In this document: in pieces, positions 1 to 12,400 of the stretch | How positions within the stretch are numbered: the first letter of the stretch is position 1 | Layout: each line of letters starts with the position of its first letter | Assembly (NCBI GenBank): GCA_020055645.1 | Contig: CM034548.1 | Coordinates: 45,562,296 to 45,626,295, forward strand | Source of the DNA: Tomocerus qinae | Lineage: Eukaryota > Arthropoda > Collembola > Entomobryomorpha > Tomoceridae | Direction of reading: 5' to 3' | DNA: 64,000 nt | Notes under the pieces: model-generated | Told to the model about the DNA's origin: nothing | Seen by the model: only the letters and a program-made list of their open reading frames with translations | Database searches by the model: none | Made by a program: the position numbers and the translations under genes

Positions 1-461
1 AATTCCTCGCAATGTAGTCTAATGGAGAAAGCAAATTTTCACTCTTTTTCGCCATAGAAACATCCTTATCCTTATACATTAACTAGTAGCCCCCAGCACG
101 AATTATTCAATTTCGAAAGGTATCCAGCCTAATCATGCGTATTGGATACAGTACTGCTGCTGAATTTCAAAACGATTAGCGATTAGGTATACTAACATTT
201 TTTAATTTTGAAATAAGCTAATGTTATCCCATCGTCCATCTGACATACACGCATGCACATTTCAACAAAAAGCCGCAAGGTCAATGACACAGAACATAGA
301 TAGAGATGGAGTAGAACATAAACATTTGAAATTGTAACAAGAAAACTTTTTCCTGGTAAATTACTTTGTCTACGAACAGGGCCGCAGCGAGAGGGGGGCA
401 CCGGGGCCCGTGCCCGCCCCCCCCCGGAAGTCGAGAAAAATAAAGAAATTTTTGTCTAAAA
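1..461. other. Intergenic, no gene recognised
   Basis: No coding region is supported here. Around 379-430 there is a GC-rich stretch (starting CAGGGCCGCAGCGAG and followed by runs of G and C) that resembles the terminal inverted repeats of hAT-like DNA transposons. No partner end was found, so it may be a broken end. The short open frame on the minus strand looks random. Confidence 0.4.
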
Positions 462-1305
462 TCAAGAGAAATTCAGCAGGCCACCCATCACAGTAATAAA
501 AACAATTTCGAAAACATCCCATTAGGTTGTTAACTTTGTAAATACAAAGTACATTTAAATTAATACACCTTTATTTTCTACAGTGATTGGAAAAATTAAC
601 TGCAGCCCCAACTTCCTGATAAAAAGGAATTTCCTACACCAAAATAATAACTGTAGATAGTAGCATCAAATATAGGGAACAATGAAAGACTATTTCCGAA
701 AAAACTCCCACAAAGTTACCAAAACTTTTAAAATCGAAAAAATAAGATTCCCTCTAGGATTTTGGAAAAACGTTCAAATCCCATGAGTACAACTTACGAA
801 TAAATATTTTTTTTAAATAGTTACTCAGTGCTGTTATTTAATTCTACAAAAAGATATCCCAACTGGCACAAAGGAATTAAGAGGGTAGTAAAAAGTAAAC
901 CTAGCTCTATTAAAAAATGTTGAATAAGTTTTTCGATATTATAGCAGAACCAATTTGGGTTAGAAGTTTTGAAATGCTATTTAATACGCACATTACGATC
1001 ATTACGAAATGTTCCCTTTCGCTAATCATTTCCATTCGATCCCCAGTCACCATTCAACCTTCTTATGTAAACTATTACTATTTAGATGTTATAACAATAA
1101 TATGAAACGACTCATTTCGTTGGTTTAGAGGAATTGGGCTTGCGCATTTTACTTTTTTTGCTTTTAAGGAACCTGCATATATTCCGTGTGCAGTTGATGG
1201 GAGGAGGGGATACCCAAAAGTGTTGCAGTCAGCACTTGCGTTAACACATGTGGGAGGGGGTTTTGCTTTGCGTAATATATGCAGGTTCCCTAGGTTCTCC
1301 CTACC
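462..1305 (+). repeat. Interspersed repeat A, copy 1 (uninterrupted)
   Basis: About 840 bp that match, base for base over long stretches, the segments 23816-24382 and 25764-26068. Shared landmarks are TCAAGAGAAATTCAGCAGG at the left end and ATATGCAGGTTCCCTAGG at the right. Near the right end a smaller inverted pair (GGAACCTGCATATATT about 1168-1183 and AATATATGCAGGTTCC about 1276-1291) would form a stem. No coding capacity or terminal repeats were found, so the class is unknown. This copy carries the empty site for the foldback element inserted in copy 2. Confidence 0.75.
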
Positions 1306-1439
1306 ACACGTACATACATATATATATTACATGAGGTTCACATCTGGTAGCGAAAGAGTAAGCAGCATAATTAGTTTGTGTCCAAAGATATTTCTTAATA
1401 AGTATATAATTACAAGGAGTTAAAAGCGAAAGATAGTAT

Positions 1440-2945
1440 CAAAAATAGCGTAAAAATTTGTTCTTGCAGATACTTATCAAATATTTTTAATAGGTTTAGA
1501 TTTACACATCTAAATTGTATAAAATCTAGTGAAAATAAAATAAATTTAACGTTTTTTATAAAAATGACGAAGAGTAACAGTGCCTATAAAGGAAATACCA
1601 GCAATAACATTCTGTCCATAGTGGAGCAAAAAATACGTGAGCTAAATACTTTCGTAGAAGCAAATAAGAAAAATATTATCATATCAAATCATAGGAAGGG
1701 GATTGTTAAACTGCAGCAAGAAATAGATCACACAAAAAGAATTCTTTCTGAGTGCCAGGATGCAAATCCTCGACAAAGTAAACCAAATAGTGAATCAGCG
1801 AATCTGAACAGTAAAAATGCCATGCCTATAAACTCTGTATCCAATAAAAACTTAATTGTGCATGCCAAGCTATTTTGGAATGAAAGTGACGATGCAAAGT
1901 TAATAATGAAGAACTTTTTTGAAAAAAATCTCCACCTAAATCCAAAAATTACTTTAGCCCGCTTTTTGAAAAGAAGACAGGAGACTAAATTCTCAACAAT
2001 TCTGGTGACACTGAACTCAGTAGCTGAAAAAGAGGACATTCTAAACAACTGCTACAAATTGAACGGAGCAAATATCTCGATAATGGAGGATATACCAGAA
2101 ATGGTCAGAAAATTTAATCATAAAAACGCGAATGAGCCTAAAAAGAGAAAAAGATTCGTAAAAATGTCATCCGACGGAGAACTATCTGAAAGTTACAATT
2201 CGAATTTTGGAACTAGTGAGACTGACAGTCATATCAGTGACCAAACAGCAAATGATGGGGTTTTGGACGACGGACACTGTTGTAATGGAATAATTGAGAG
2301 CAAAATCTGTGCATATAATGAAGTCGATTCAGGAAGTGAAGATGGTGCAACTGTTTCGGACAGCGAAAGCTTTCTGAGTGGATCTGAAAATGGAACGAGT
2401 GATGAAGGAAATGACTGGCATAACGAAGCAACGGCATTAATGAAACCTTTGAAACCCGAAATAATAGCAGCGATAAAAAATTCAATGGATCTGATCCAGA
2501 AAATACTTGAACCAACAAATCTTGACAGTAGCATACCCAATGAAGTAAAGCATCTCTTAGAAATCCAAGCATTGTCTCTATTCGTATGTTTCCCCTTTAA
2601 AATAGACAATTAGTTAATCAAATCAAGAAAAAGAATTTTGTTTTAAATAGCAAACGAGAAACTTTAAGTGAATAAAATGGTGTATAGTACATCAACATCA
2701 AGTATAATTTTGGAACTATATTAATAATAAATGAATGACAAAAATTATTTTGACAGCCTTTTATCAAATATGTATTCCTAAAAAATAGTGTGAATTAGTA
2801 TAAAGTTTGTAAATAGGATTTATTTGTAAATAACCAGATGTGAACTCACCAATGTTATATTGTGTTATGTATAAAAAAATATTTTAAATGACGTAAAGGC
2901 TAATGGCCACATCGTCAAATGAATAAAACCTATCTATCTATCTAC
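1440..2945 (+). mobile_element. Non-LTR (LINE-like) element carrying only ORF1
   Basis: The ORF1-like gene is preceded by an AT-rich leader and followed by a 330-bp 3' region with several AATAAA-type signals, ending with a TATC microsatellite tail, as in CR1, Jockey and RTE-type elements. The left boundary is a guess and no target-site duplication was identified. Reverse transcriptase and endonuclease are absent, so the copy would need help in trans to move, much like the mammalian HAL1 arrangement. Confidence 0.4.
1564..2613 (+). CDS. Intact LINE ORF1-like protein, 349 aa, single exon
   Basis: An uninterrupted 349-residue reading frame. Residues about 15-65 are charged and heptad-like (probable coiled coil). 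Residues about 95-185 look like the RRM-like/C-terminal core of retrotransposon ORF1 proteins, ending in the familiar pattern ISIMEDIPEMVRKF. Residues about 205-290 are rich in Ser, Asp, Glu and Asn. The ORF is followed by a 3' region ending in AATAAAACC and a short TATC tail at about 2918-2945, typical of non-LTR elements. No reverse transcriptase ORF follows, so this could be an ORF1-only derivative or a domesticated copy. Family assignment is from memory of sequence patterns; a host gene of unknown function is the alternative. Confidence 0.5.
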   Translation: MTKSNSAYKGNTSNNILSIVEQKIRELNTFVEANKKNIIISNHRKGIVKLQQEIDHTKRILSECQDANPRQSKPNSESANLNSKNAMPINSVSNKNLIVHAKLFWNESDDAKLIMKNFFEKNLHLNPKITLARFLKRRQETKFSTILVTLNSVAEKEDILNNCYKLNGANISIMEDIPEMVRKFNHKNANEPKKRKRFVKMSSDGELSESYNSNFGTSETDSHISDQTANDGVLDDGHCCNGIIESKICAYNEVDSGSEDGATVSDSESFLSGSENGTSDEGNDWHNEATALMKPLKPEIIAAIKNSMDLIQKILEPTNLDSSIPNEVKHLLEIQALSLFVCFPFKIDN

Positions 2946-5900
2946 ATTACATAGATAAATAGATAATAAATCTATTGCTTTATCTCAGATTGCGGTTATA
3001 ATAAAGAGATAATTGTAAGGTCGGGAGAAGTAAAATTAAAATAACGTAAAATTGTTAGCTCTAAGTACACTTTTAAGTATTTGTTATCAGTGTTGCAAAT
3101 AACGGTTATATTAAAATTACTTGTATTGGTTTAGTATATAGTTGAATGCTATAATCCAAGGAATTTCCATTGAAAATGTTAACAATTAACAATTATAAAT
3201 TTTGGTTGATTGGTTGATTTGAGTGGATTTAACTTAAAATGAGTTCTTCGATAAACGAGAAGCTGACATCAAGTTATATTATTAAATGGATTACTGAGTT
3301 TCAAATAAGTAATGCAAAGAATCCAGCGACACGGGATGCTAAGCCACGCCGGGTCTGTGTGCGTTGGTTGGATCTGTTGTGATGACACAGCTCAGTTTCC
3401 GAAAAAGGGTTCCTCTTCTCCTTTTCTCTCACAATAGAAAAAGTAAAAAATTAATGGTATTTGCGGAGATGATAGGAAATTTATGATAATAGGCGATACC
3501 ACACATTGTGCGAGATTTCATTCTGATAGTTATGATAAGTGCAGCATTTCTGTATTGGAGGACTTATTGTTAGAAAGAACTAGCTTGGAGTAATGTGTAT
3601 AATGGAAAACGATTTAGGGCCATTTTACAATAATAATAAGGACCATTAGAGTGCTTCCTAATGTGGGATGTTTCTTTGCCTACGACGATATTATTATTGT
3701 AAATATCACAAGCAACAGCGGATGTTCACAGGAGAATAGATCCCGACAACAGTGATCATGATCCTCCTCCTTGTATTTATTATTAATGTTTCAAAATCCC
3801 TGTGTCCTCCTGCACACACGGCGTTCCTTACCCTTTATATGCCTACTAAATACTGCATCATCAAATCCATATAATACTTTATTATATCAATCTTTATGCA
3901 CCATAGGAGTCTAGATAAGGGTGAAGCTACATCGAACTTTCTTCTGGATGACGGTGCATGGCTATGCTTGTGATGATCACGCATTTTGTTCTTATCATTC
4001 AATCGCAATATAAAATACTTAATAGTAGATCTAGTCTAGTAACTTGCTTCCAAATGAGACTACACCGTTTATCCGCTTGTATTACCAATTTTTGGAGCCT
4101 AAATTCCTAAAACTAGTAATAACTGCATGGTTATTATATAAATTTGGCAGGAATTCAGACTTTGCAGATATATACTTATACTTGCTAATTGTTACAGAGT
4201 GTCAATGGAAATTATTGATTCTGAGGAACGAGACAATAGAATGACGTAGTTTGTTATAGTTATGCCATTTTTACTCTTGCATGCATATTTCATACTTCTT
4301 TCTAATTCAATGTAAAGTAATATTATTATTATAAGTATGGCTCTTCGTTTTTCCTCCTTATTTGGTTCACAATTACAGGTTTCAGAGTGTAAATATAATT
4401 TGTAGTCTTCTGCACGTTTATAATTATGACGCCTATTAATTGCCAATTTAAAACTTGCTATAGGCAAAAATATATTTTGTACATGAAATACACCAATATC
4501 TCAGGTTAGCTAGAATTACTGTATTCTCTCATAAAATGAAACATTGTAAGAATGAAGGAACACTCAAAGCGTAGCGTATCTGTCGGGTGTAGAATTGGTG
4601 TAGCAATTTATTTTGAGAATAATTGAAGTGGGATAGTGGAGGAAGAATGTAGTAAGTGGTAGTAGTATAAGTAAAGGGAGTACTAGAAGCACTAGGAGCA
4701 TAAATAATGGTGGAAACGATGAAAGTCATTTAAATAAGGATTGCCTGGTCTACATAGATTCAGATGCAACACTTCCAGTTGGATTTGGTTTGTCTTTGGT
4801 TGGGTTGCGTGAAGAGAAGAGATAAGGAGTTTGCAATCAGAGGAGACAAATGTTTGATCAGCAGGAGGTCGACCATCAGCACGATGAGTTGTGCTCTTTT
4901 ATTACAGCCGAGAATGTTGGTAACTAGCCATCCTCCACTCCATCCATTATACAACTAAAACGCCGAGTAAATTACATAACAGGAGAGTGGATCCACATTA
5001 TCATGTCTATCCTATGCATTTCTCTAATATGATTTCTGCGGAGCGAGTGAGTGGAGGAGAGAGATGTGCTGAGTGAGAGGATGAGAGGATGAATGATAGT
5101 TTTGCACTCACAAAAACGTAAACTCCGTCCGGGTATGTGCAATGCAATAATGCTATTACTACGTAGAGCAGTACGTGGGAATTTGATCCTCCTGTTCGGT
5201 TCTGATCTAAGGTAATAATAATGCTACAGAACGAGATGCGGGCTCTTTCTGGCTACGCTACATTACATACCTACATAGCTCATCTCATATTTCCCTTCCC
5301 TTAGAACTTGAGCCGACACAAAGTCTATCAGACAAGAACAGCAGGAATGAGAAATCAATCCACCGACTTGCCTCCCTCTCCTACCTTCTCATAACTTAAC
5401 TATCAAATCAAAATTAAGTGTCTGCTATAAGTGCCAATTAACATAATGGTAATTACCCATATAAGCATTTGCTGCCATTTCATAAAACAACAACGAAATG
5501 CAAAAGTCTCCCTTCACCCCTGAACATTCAACCAGGCTAATATAATACAGTTAACACGCAGAAGTAAATTGCAGAATTTGCATTGTTGTTAATTATTCCA
5601 CAGAATTCTGACACCCGGCACCCTTCTGTGGTTTCATTTTTTTTAAGTCCATAGATATCATTGACAGTTAGTATTTTTGCCACAGTAAGTAAGAAGGCGA
5701 TTTTTTACTAACATGCATTCAGGTACATTCGTATTCACTGTAACTGTGCTACTAGTTTTATGACTTAAATATACATACAAATACTATATAGATATAAAAT
5801 GAAGGCTCATGGAACGAAAGCCAAAATATAGAAAGTAATCGACAAACAAATGAAACAAATATTTTCCATGTTGGATTATAAAAATCTACCATGTAATTCG

Positions 5901-8895
5901 TGATCGTTATCTCTGATACAAAAGTTTTTACCATGTTACCACAAATACTAAAATGTTGCACTTAGAATATCCGGAATACATACCTAATTAATTGGAATTT
6001 AGTGCTTCGGTGGACAGAAATCGAGAACACGGAATAAATACGCGTAGCTCCGGTGTGCTCGAAGCTGAAATTACAAGGAGCGCTGTTTGTATAAAAACTA
6101 TATGCTATGGTGAATCGGTTGTCTTTTTTACTTTTCAGTGCCGAATGCTTAAATCTGTAAAAGGTAAACACCTGTCTTGCTTTTGCTGGTTTAACCTGAC
6201 TTGCTAATGAAACGTAGTTATACTCATGTTGCGGTATCTGAGCGGAGGATCTCATTTTGTTCAACTATTTGAAGTCGGTTTAAGCGTTATAGCATGTCAT
6301 CATTTCATTCGTGTATTCCTAATACGGTGTCGCGTGTAATATCCGTGAATAATACAGACTACTGATCTTGTGAAAATGGACTATGCGCGATATCAATTTT
6401 ATCACTCAAGATAAAACTTTAGCAAATGGTGAGCATTATGTTTACCATATCTAAAATCCCCTTAGTTATTGGTCATGACTTCTATGCTACTTTAGAGTCT
6501 ATCTGGGTCGTGAAAAGTCAATTTAGGACCGTTAAAATTATTTTACCATTCTCGATATGCTTTAAGACTGAATTTCTGCAAATTTTTTTCGGAGTAAGGT
6601 AACATTTTATTCTAAATAATTTGTGTGAATGTGACTTAAATATTAATTTTGAAGCGTTTTCTAACCAGGGTAGAGACAAATATTTTTATCCGCAATTGTG
6701 CATTGCATGCAGTGCAGGATTAAGATAATAACCAACTGTAATAAGCTCCTTATGCATGCTATGGGCTTGGCTTTAAGTTTGAATTCTAAACGACTTTTTA
6801 TCATTATCACCATTGTATATCACATATTTTAATTCTACTGACAGTGTAGAGTAGAGCTTCAACTTTAAAGCATAAGATACAAGTTTGGTTCTTCAGTTCA
6901 ACATTAATAGCTTTCTAGAAGAACTAAATTCAACCGAGTGACAAAAAACTATCATCGTCACAGCTGGCTTCAAAAGAGTGACTTCCTTTTCAATTTCTTA
7001 ATCTGGATTGAGTGCCGGTGAATCAACTCAACTGCCCATCTCAACTTGAATGTTTGATGTGCAACTTTGTAACATTACAAAATATTTATAAGCTCACCAT
7101 GAAACCGATTATTATTTACCTCTGTTTTGCCATAATTATCATTTGTAGTTTACGTCGGGAGTAAATTTAATTGTAAACACACTGATACATGCCAGCGTGG
7201 CTATTCAAGTGATTAATGTACAATATTGTAAGGAAATGTTACAACACGTCGTACTTTTAAATTTATGTATTGTATCGAAAACAAAATGTTTGTTGGAGAA
7301 GTTGGAGTTTCGAAAAGTATATAGTTATACCAAATACAATTAGCTCTAAAGAGTACCGTTATTATATTCTGCTTGCTAAATGCACAAATCAAATTATGAC
7401 GGGTAATATTATTTGCAAACAAATGCATAAAAATGAAAATACCAACTGAAAAGTGAGAAATGGAATTGATTAAATGCTATTCACTTTGGCACGGAGTGTT
7501 TTAGTAGGTTTAAAAGTCTAAACGTTTAAAAGCTGAGTCACGTCTGAAGTTCAGTAAAATATTTGCCAATAAATGTTTTCAGTAAGTGGAATTAAAGGAT
7601 TAACCGACGATTTTCTTTATTCGACAGTAAATACTACGTAACTCATCCTTTGAGTTTTATTGTTGTGTGCAAATGTCAAATTAATATTTACGTTTGTGTG
7701 AATTGCAAAATAAGTAGATGGATGGATGAAAAGGGGATTTTACTTTTTCTACTAAATACCGTTATTCATGTATAACTTGTAAGTACCTGGCTGAAATATC
7801 TAGTACCATGCCATTGGGCTTACGGATTTCTTGATGAGCTGAATTACATTGTAACAGCCACGCCTACGCCTATCCCACCTAATGCGTATAGGCATATACT
7901 GAGATATATATTATGGTAATTCCTCGCTGGCTTTTGACTTGACAGAGTGATGATGACACGGGATCAGGAGACGCCATTCTTATGCAAATTTTGACCTGGA
8001 ACATTCCATTTGGACGTATTAAAATTAATATGATGAATGGACAAAGATGAAAGCCTAGCGAGACGCATCGGAACAGAAGTGCTGACATTAGAAAGAAAGA
8101 TTATCCTTAATGTTAGCAAACTTCTTATTGTTAGTTGACGAAATGGAGGAATTGAGTGAAGGAAAAATTTTGTGTTCATACCTCATACAAGTCGATTCTA
8201 AGCCTTATAGCCACCACCATAAACTGAACTAAAGTGATTCAGCCTAAGAATAGATTCTCATCACCCTTAAGATACGACTGACAATAAATAAATGAGTCGC
8301 ATCAAATCAAGGAAAACTGCCTGCACATTTTGTCATTCTAAGAAGATTATGACAGCTTAGAGCAGTACAGTACAAGTCTTCACTTAATTTCAGTCAAAAG
8401 CAGAATATTCAAAAGTTTATTCCATTCGGATAGCGACATCACAAATAAGTAGTTTTTATAACATTTATTTTATAACTACTAATTCCCCTAGTTAAGTTTT
8501 TAAGGGAAATCCCCAATTCAGTGTTTTAGAAATGGATGACAATTGATGGTAATGCTACCTAGTAAAGATATTGCTGAATTCTAATAATGCAAAACGTTGT
8601 TTATTTGCATGATCTATGCTGCTTCACTTTATCGTTAACTAGCTTGCTGATGCTGGTTTTGCTGATTTTCTAAACTGACGTAATAAAAATTAACGAAATT
8701 ACCAGGTTACAATTACCAGAACGTAATCAAATCAAGGAAGAATTTGAAAGTTAGAAGCAGAGCAAATTTTTGTATCAGTATTGTAGTAGTACCAATATAA
8801 AAAGATGCAGTAAATGCGCATAGTATGCATGATGAAGGAGACTATTTTTTACAATGTAAAAGTTGCCTACTTTTCATTATTTGCATTCACTTATT
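2946..8895. other. Long gene-poor stretch
   Basis: About 6 kb of AT-rich DNA with no gene I can support on either strand. Open frames are under 105 codons and lack recognisable motifs or consistent splice context. A stretch near 3507-3591 reads like the middle of a THAP zinc-finger domain (CARFHSDSYDK) but is too short to annotate. Confidence 0.5.
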
Positions 8896-9485
8896 AAGTA
8901 GCGGCAGCTGCTATATAGGAATGCCCAATCTGTCTGTCTGTCTGTCTGTCCGTCCGTAAGCACGATAACTTTCGAACGGAATGAGATAATCCGTTCAAAC
9001 TTTTTTTACGCATTCTATGGGTCAAAAGACAGATCAAGTTCGTGAATGGGCAAAATCGGCCACACTCCATGACCAGGGGTGGGGTTCGAAAATTAAAAAT
9101 TGACGTAACTTCCGTTCTGTGCGTCGTAAAATGTCGTGTAATACCTCGTTCGACATCAGAATGAATTAAGGAACACTATTAAGTAGGTTACAGTCATCCC
9201 CTAACAGGGGAAGGGGGTAAAATCATAAAAATTGACGTAACTTCCGTTCTGTGCGTCGTAAAAACTCGTGTAATTCCTCGTTCGACATCAGAATGATTTA
9301 AGGAACACTATTAAGTAGGTTACAGTCATCCCCTAACAGGGGAAGGGGGTAAAATCATAAAAATTGACGTAACTTCCGTTCTGTGCGTCGTAAAAAGTCG
9401 TGCAATACCTCGTTCGATATCAGAATGATTTAAGGAACATTATTAAACTAAAAATAGACACTGTTTTACTCTTTTGCCGCTACTT
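8896..9485. mobile_element. TIR element with internal 132-bp tandem repeats
   Basis: Ends are an 11-bp perfect inverted repeat: AAGTAGCGGCA at 8896-8906 and its complement at 9475-9485. Inside, a GTCT/GTCC run (about 8931-8957) and the motif CACGATAACTTTCGAACGG are followed by about 2.7 copies of a 132-bp unit, with TGACGTAACTTCC recurring at 9101, 9233 and 9365. No ORF is present, so it would be non-autonomous. No target-site duplication was clear and the superfamily is unassigned. Confidence 0.55.
9093..9450 (+). repeat. 132-bp tandem repeat, about 2.7 copies
   Basis: The unit runs from the TGACGTAACTTCCGTTCTG motif through TCATCCCCTAACAGGGGAAG. Consecutive units start exactly 132 bp apart and differ by only a few substitutions, so the array is young. 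It lies entirely inside the TIR element. Confidence 0.85.
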
Positions 9486-12400
9486 TTTTACATCCATTTG
9501 TACATGGTTTATTCTTATGTGCAATAGGCTTATATAACTATACTTTAGTCATGATGATTCTTAGCATTGCAAAAAAATTATGCTATTACTTTCATTAACT
9601 GTTTCCACAGTAGTGCATAAGTAAAGCATAAGAATGCCAGTTTTAGCGAATTGTGCTAGTCTGTGGCATTAATTTTCTGTCAAGGACGAATGCCTCTATT
9701 ATATCATCTTCATTTCAATACATTTATAAGAATGCAATCGGCGTCTAAATACAGAAAACCACTTTAATTGAGATCAACTTTAATTATATGATAAGAAGAA
9801 ATCAATCGATCCAGCTGTATCGCTTCTGAAATCAAATCAAGGTGAGACAAGAGATTAGGTTGCGGTTACCTGCTATGAACTAAATTAACATTTAAGTCTC
9901 ATCATTATCATCGAATCGAAGAAACTGGTTGTGGTTTCCAGCATAGTAAATTACGGATAATACTTTACGAGAAATATAAACTTGCTGTATAGCTGTAGGT
10001 ACTAATGTTCCATATAATGCTATCATTTCTTTGAATACTTATATTTGTTACGTATCTATATCATATATCTACTTAAAGTGTGGTAATTGCAGAAAAATAG
10101 AATATAATTACGAGATATCATTGGAGTCCCTCTCACTTTCGAGTAATTCAAATACATTTTGATACAATGTTATAGCGGATATTTGCAAATGAAAAGAAGA
10201 TAACAGCTAGAAATATAAATAAGTTAAACTGCGTAATAAAATCGACAACATTTCAGCAACCTCCAATTACTACTAGTGTATACTGGGAATGGATGATGGA
10301 TGTTATTTTTCAGTATATTAAAAGTGTTTCTGGTTTCAACAAATTGAGGGAATGTATCGAACTCAGACTTGTTGGTTTTATTTCTCTACATTGGCATATT
10401 GGTAGACAGCATTCTAGGGAGGAAAATCGTACCTACTTATAGTTATAGTAGATTATAGTGTTACCCAATGACATATATGGCGAAAAGATGATTGCATGGT
10501 TTCGTTTCAAATGGATGTGGATGGGATTCTGATCCAGATGCGGAAATTTCCTCGCTTCATGGAGTCCCACATTAAAGATACCTAATACCCGTGAAAAAAG
10601 CCATCCAGCCGAAATCTAGTATTTCTCGTAGCATCAAACCATCTATACTCACCATCCTCAGCATCGTCGTTTTGACTCATCTTGACCCGCTCACGTTGAG
10701 CTCTGTTTAAACTAAATGTGACCGAACGAACTGTAGGCATTAATGGTACAAGAAACTGGCTGGATGCAAACACTGTATGTACTTATTATGACTTATACCC
10801 CTCTTATTATACTACATATACAAAGTTATGAATGAATAAGGAAGAAGTCGAAAGGAAGTGACGATGTGTTAATATTATGAAAAAGAAGAGTTGCAAAAAG
10901 AATTAGTTCGTTGTTGGGTCAATTTTTCCGCTGTCCCTTAGATTCGGGGAGGGAAGGTCTCCCTTGGCTATAGCTTTGACCAGTAAATTCATTTGTTTGA
11001 ATTCAATACTGAATACAGGTCCCTTGTTTTCATTTAAGTACGAGTGGAGAGTGAGAGATGTACAGTCGACATAGTCGGCACTGATGCCTACTAAATTTTA
11101 TGCCTTTATGAGCTGGGATTAAAATGACAAAGATTAGGATGGAGATTGGTATACATTATATAATAAATAGTGCTTCAATTCCTTATTTTAAAACCAAATA
11201 GCCCCAAATGTAATTAACGTACAGATAATCTCTTTTGTAATTAAGAAAATTCACTAGTGTAGAGTCAAAGTCATGGAAATACTAAGTTCAAATCGCAAAC
11301 CTTTTCCAAGTGCATTATGTCATGCATCTCAGGCTTAAAATTTATTGCTTGTAGAAATGGAAAGAAAGATGGATGCTATCACTATCAGTCAATGCAGTTT
11401 AGGTATTTAATTTTAACTTTGTTTAGCAATCAAAACGGTGGTATAGCTTTAATCCTTGATTCTGTCATTTAAGTAATTATATAAGATCATTACTTGCTCA
11501 TAATTTTCTTAGTTATTATAATTTTAGGATTATTATATTGCAAATACATGCATGGTTTTCGTTTCATCTGTTAATACATTTATAGAAGACTTAAGTACAT
11601 GAAAGGTGACTACGCGGTAACTAGTTTTTATATAAATGAAGTATATACATAGAAAGAACTCATTACTCATTATAAGAACAGGATTGAATGAGAATTAGAT
11701 CAAAAGATGCTGAAAAAAGTTCAAAGCTCCGCGTCGGCATGAAAGGGCCCAAGTATTGAAGACTCCTGCGGTGCGGGTCATGCAGCAAGGTAACCCGCTG
11801 CTATTGCCCTGTCTCTTTTGCCTATAATACGTGCACCCACTGCACTCCCCTACAAGGTGGTCCATCAAATTTTCCACAATCATCTTTCGTTTATTACTCT
11901 TCAGACTGCTCCTCGCTTTCCAAAAAGATCCTCCTTCATACACCCATTTGGTAATCTAACACATATAAGTATGTACAGATACAGTCATTTCTTTAAGGGG
12001 TTCTTTTTACTTTGTCAAATACTCATAATTAAGGTTACGTCGTTGATGCGCTAAACATTGGATACTTACCCCCGTGGGGAATAGAAACTTGTTACATTTT
12101 TTAGTGTAGCCTTATTCCCCAAAAAATATTTTACGGGGTTGCATAAACATTTATGAATTATTGACTCATGGACTTATAATAGTTCATTCTTTACCTCACC
12201 ATTATAAGTTGGTTGCTGTCACATTTGGGTACGTACTCAGTAATTTAATCAAAGTGGCACACTAAATAGTATTGACAAAATCATGGCATTTTTGATCACC
12301 GCGAGAGAAATTGTACATTTTATGGCTCCATTAAATACTTGCATAATTACACGATAACCTTATATCATAAAAGATCTGGTTATATATGTATTCCACCATT

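Noticed and set aside
3240-3600. THAP zinc-finger-like fragment (CARFHSDSYDK)
   Set aside because: Only about 30 residues look like the domain, the N-terminal Cys pair is absent and the surrounding frame has stops, so it cannot be called a gene.
5962-6264. 100-codon minus-strand ORF
   Set aside because: No recognisable motif or splice context, and an overlapping plus-strand frame of similar quality.
10653-10680. Possible first coding exon on the minus strand (MSQNDDAED before GTGAGT)
   Set aside because: A single good donor is not enough; no phase-compatible downstream exon with recognisable coding content was found.
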